Assembly: GCA_018883715.1 (NCBI GenBank) | Contig: JAHLFP010000002.1 | Span: 1 to 44,080 of the forward strand | Origin: Candidatus Allofournierella pullistercoris | Lineage (GTDB): Bacteria > Bacillota > Clostridia > Oscillospirales > Ruminococcaceae | Direction: 5' to 3' | DNA length: 44,080 bases | Shown: positions 43,193 to 44,080 of the stretch, piece by piece | Layout: every line of letters starts with the position of its first letter | Numbering within the stretch: the first letter of the stretch is position 1 | The notes under the pieces: model-generated | Databases searched by the model: none | Seen by the model: the letters and a program-made list of their open reading frames with translations, nothing else | Told to the model about the DNA's origin: nothing | Translations under genes and position numbers: made by a program

Positions 43193-43723
43193 CTAAATTT
43201 TATTGATGGCATCCAACAATTGCTCTATATCAAAATGAGTGTATACAGCTTCGGTTACGCTTTGCCCTTTATGGCCAACGATTTTCTTTATAATTTTGTC
43301 CTGCACACCTGCAACAGCTAATAGGCTAATGCAGGTGTGTCGTGTATCATGCGGCCTGTGGTCCATTCCCATCTGCTCTATCAGAGGCATCCAATAGGAA
43401 TCATAGTAATTCCGGTAGTCAAACTGTTTTCCAGCTGGGTTAGAAAGCAGGTATTGGCAATCGTTTTTCTCCATCCAGTGCTTAAATAGAGGTAGGGCCT
43501 TGTCTGCAATGGGAACTCTACGGATTCCTGACTTAGTCTTTGAAGCGGTTACGTCAAACCACTTTTCGTTTAGATTCGCATTCTCCTTTTTTAGGTTTAG
43601 TAGTTCGCTGATTCGTACACCTGAATAAATAAGCATAAGGATAATAGATGCGTATTCATTGGAGTTGCTCCAATTCCACACAGTTTGAATTTCTTCCTTG
43701 CTGAATGGCTGCCTATTCGGTGC
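43193..43723 (-). pseudogene. Truncated phage tyrosine integrase (catalytic domain only)
   Basis: About 175 codons encode an intact tyrosine recombinase catalytic domain: PFSKEEIQTVW entry, Arg in YSGVRISELL, the TKSGIRRVP strand with the catalytic Lys region, HDTRHT (His-x-x-Arg), IVGHKG (second His) and the nucleophile Tyr in EAVYTHF. The N-terminal SAM-like core-binding and arm-binding domains are missing. Upstream of about 43723 the frame continues to read open, but it is then antisense to a phage capsid gene, so it is not real integrase sequence. The protein should not be functional. The break is either a prophage deletion or a sequence assembly join. Confidence 0.85.
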
Positions 43724-44080
43724 ATCCGGTACAAGGATGGACGGCAGGTGAACATTGCCAGCTATGCGGAGATGGCAATGCGCACCGCCAGCACTAGAGC
43801 GACCTTGCAAGGCGAAGCAGCTTTGCGGGAAAGCCTGGGGATAGACACAGTTCTTGTGAGCCAGTACGGCGGGTGTAGTGACACCTGCTTGCCTTGGCAG
43901 GGGCTTGTGTACATAGACGATGTTTTTCAAGTGTACAACGGTCCTCAGACATCGGGTGGCACATATGGCATCAGCCGCAACGGCAACCAGTACCCGCTGC
44001 TGAGCGTGGCAATGAAGGCAGGGCTGTTTCACCCTAACTGTCGGCATACCCTTACCACCTGGATGGAAGGTATCAGCACA
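43724..44080 (+). pseudogene. Phage minor capsid protein, C-terminal part, cut by the junction
   Basis: From about 43724 to the window end the plus strand encodes a sequence typical of phage minor capsid protein 2: DGRQVNIASYAEMAMRT, VSQYGGCSDTCLPWQG, VYIDDVFQ, YPLLSVAMKAGLFHPNCRHT and TTWMEG. In this family the Cys and His residues of these blocks are conserved. The N-terminal part is absent: the reading continues backwards into the antisense of the integrase. The gene is open to the window end. The join at about 43700-43730 would remove the lysogeny, early and packaging genes between integrase and capsid. Confidence 0.8.

Noticed and set aside
43724..44047. N-terminal extension of the integrase frame to 44047
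   Set aside because: The extra residues are Cys/His/Pro-rich and antisense to a clear phage capsid sequence; an open frame here is coincidental.
1..44080. tRNA, rRNA, CRISPR arrays, insertion sequences and T-box riboswitches
   Set aside because: No cloverleaf, spacer-repeat array, transposase or T-box signature was recognised on reading the window; a covariance-model scan would be needed to exclude small RNAs.

Overview
The window looks like a chromosome segment of a moderately GC-rich, low-oxygen-adapted member of the Clostridia, probably Oscillospirales/Ruminococcaceae-like. The sequence support for this is a SpoIIID sporulation regulator, strong AAGGAGG-type ribosome binding sites, several TTG/GTG starts, an IspH-S1 fusion, a clostridial glgB-C-D-A glycogen operon and clean Gram-positive intrinsic terminators. 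The placement is an inference; no rRNA or tRNA gene is present.

Layout, left to right. Positions 1-12400 are mostly plus strand: the end of an IspH-ribosomal-S1 fusion; a 41-residue membrane peptide and deoC; a ZIP metal transporter; a lipoprotein with a response regulator and sensor kinase running into a DUF1385 gene and prmC; recA-recX; and rimO-pgsA. Positions 12742-18835 hold the glycogen synthesis operon glgB-glgC-glgD-glgA with its own promoter. From 18852 to 41397 nearly everything is on the minus strand. In transcription order within each unit these are: udk with an NTF2-like gene; a heterodimeric ABC exporter; a thioredoxin-reductase-like flavoprotein; spoIIID; an aromatic amino acid operon (aroF-pheA-aroB-aroC-aroE-aroQ-aroA-tyrA plus a DUF554 membrane gene); a CadC-type repressor, stand-alone HMA metallochaperone and Zn/Cd P-type ATPase; and ttcA-alr-nicotinamidase-like-lepA. 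A single plus-strand DUF1349 gene (33703-34302) sits between the aromatic operon and the metal module. rplM-rpsI follow on the plus strand from a strong promoter. Beyond their terminator lies a broken prophage: a ribbon-helix-helix gene, the catalytic half of a tyrosine integrase, and directly abutting it the C-terminal part of a phage minor capsid protein that runs off the window.

The most interesting regulatory structure is upstream of the aromatic operon. A consensus promoter is followed by a 25-residue leader peptide containing six Phe/Tyr codons in a run of eight. An 8-bp antiterminator pairing and an intrinsic terminator complete what looks like a full transcription-attenuation device for Phe and Tyr. 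It would control eight chorismate/Phe/Tyr genes, with no shikimate kinase among them, and probably the DUF554 membrane protein, which sits just before the operon's 21-bp terminator. Other points for follow-up are a histone-H1-like Lys/Thr/Ser tail on GlgB, a thioredoxin-reductase homologue without recognisable NADPH motifs, an ABC pair with one degenerate ATP site, a perfect 11-2-11 metal-repressor operator, and the prophage deletion junction with short repeats beside the integrase.
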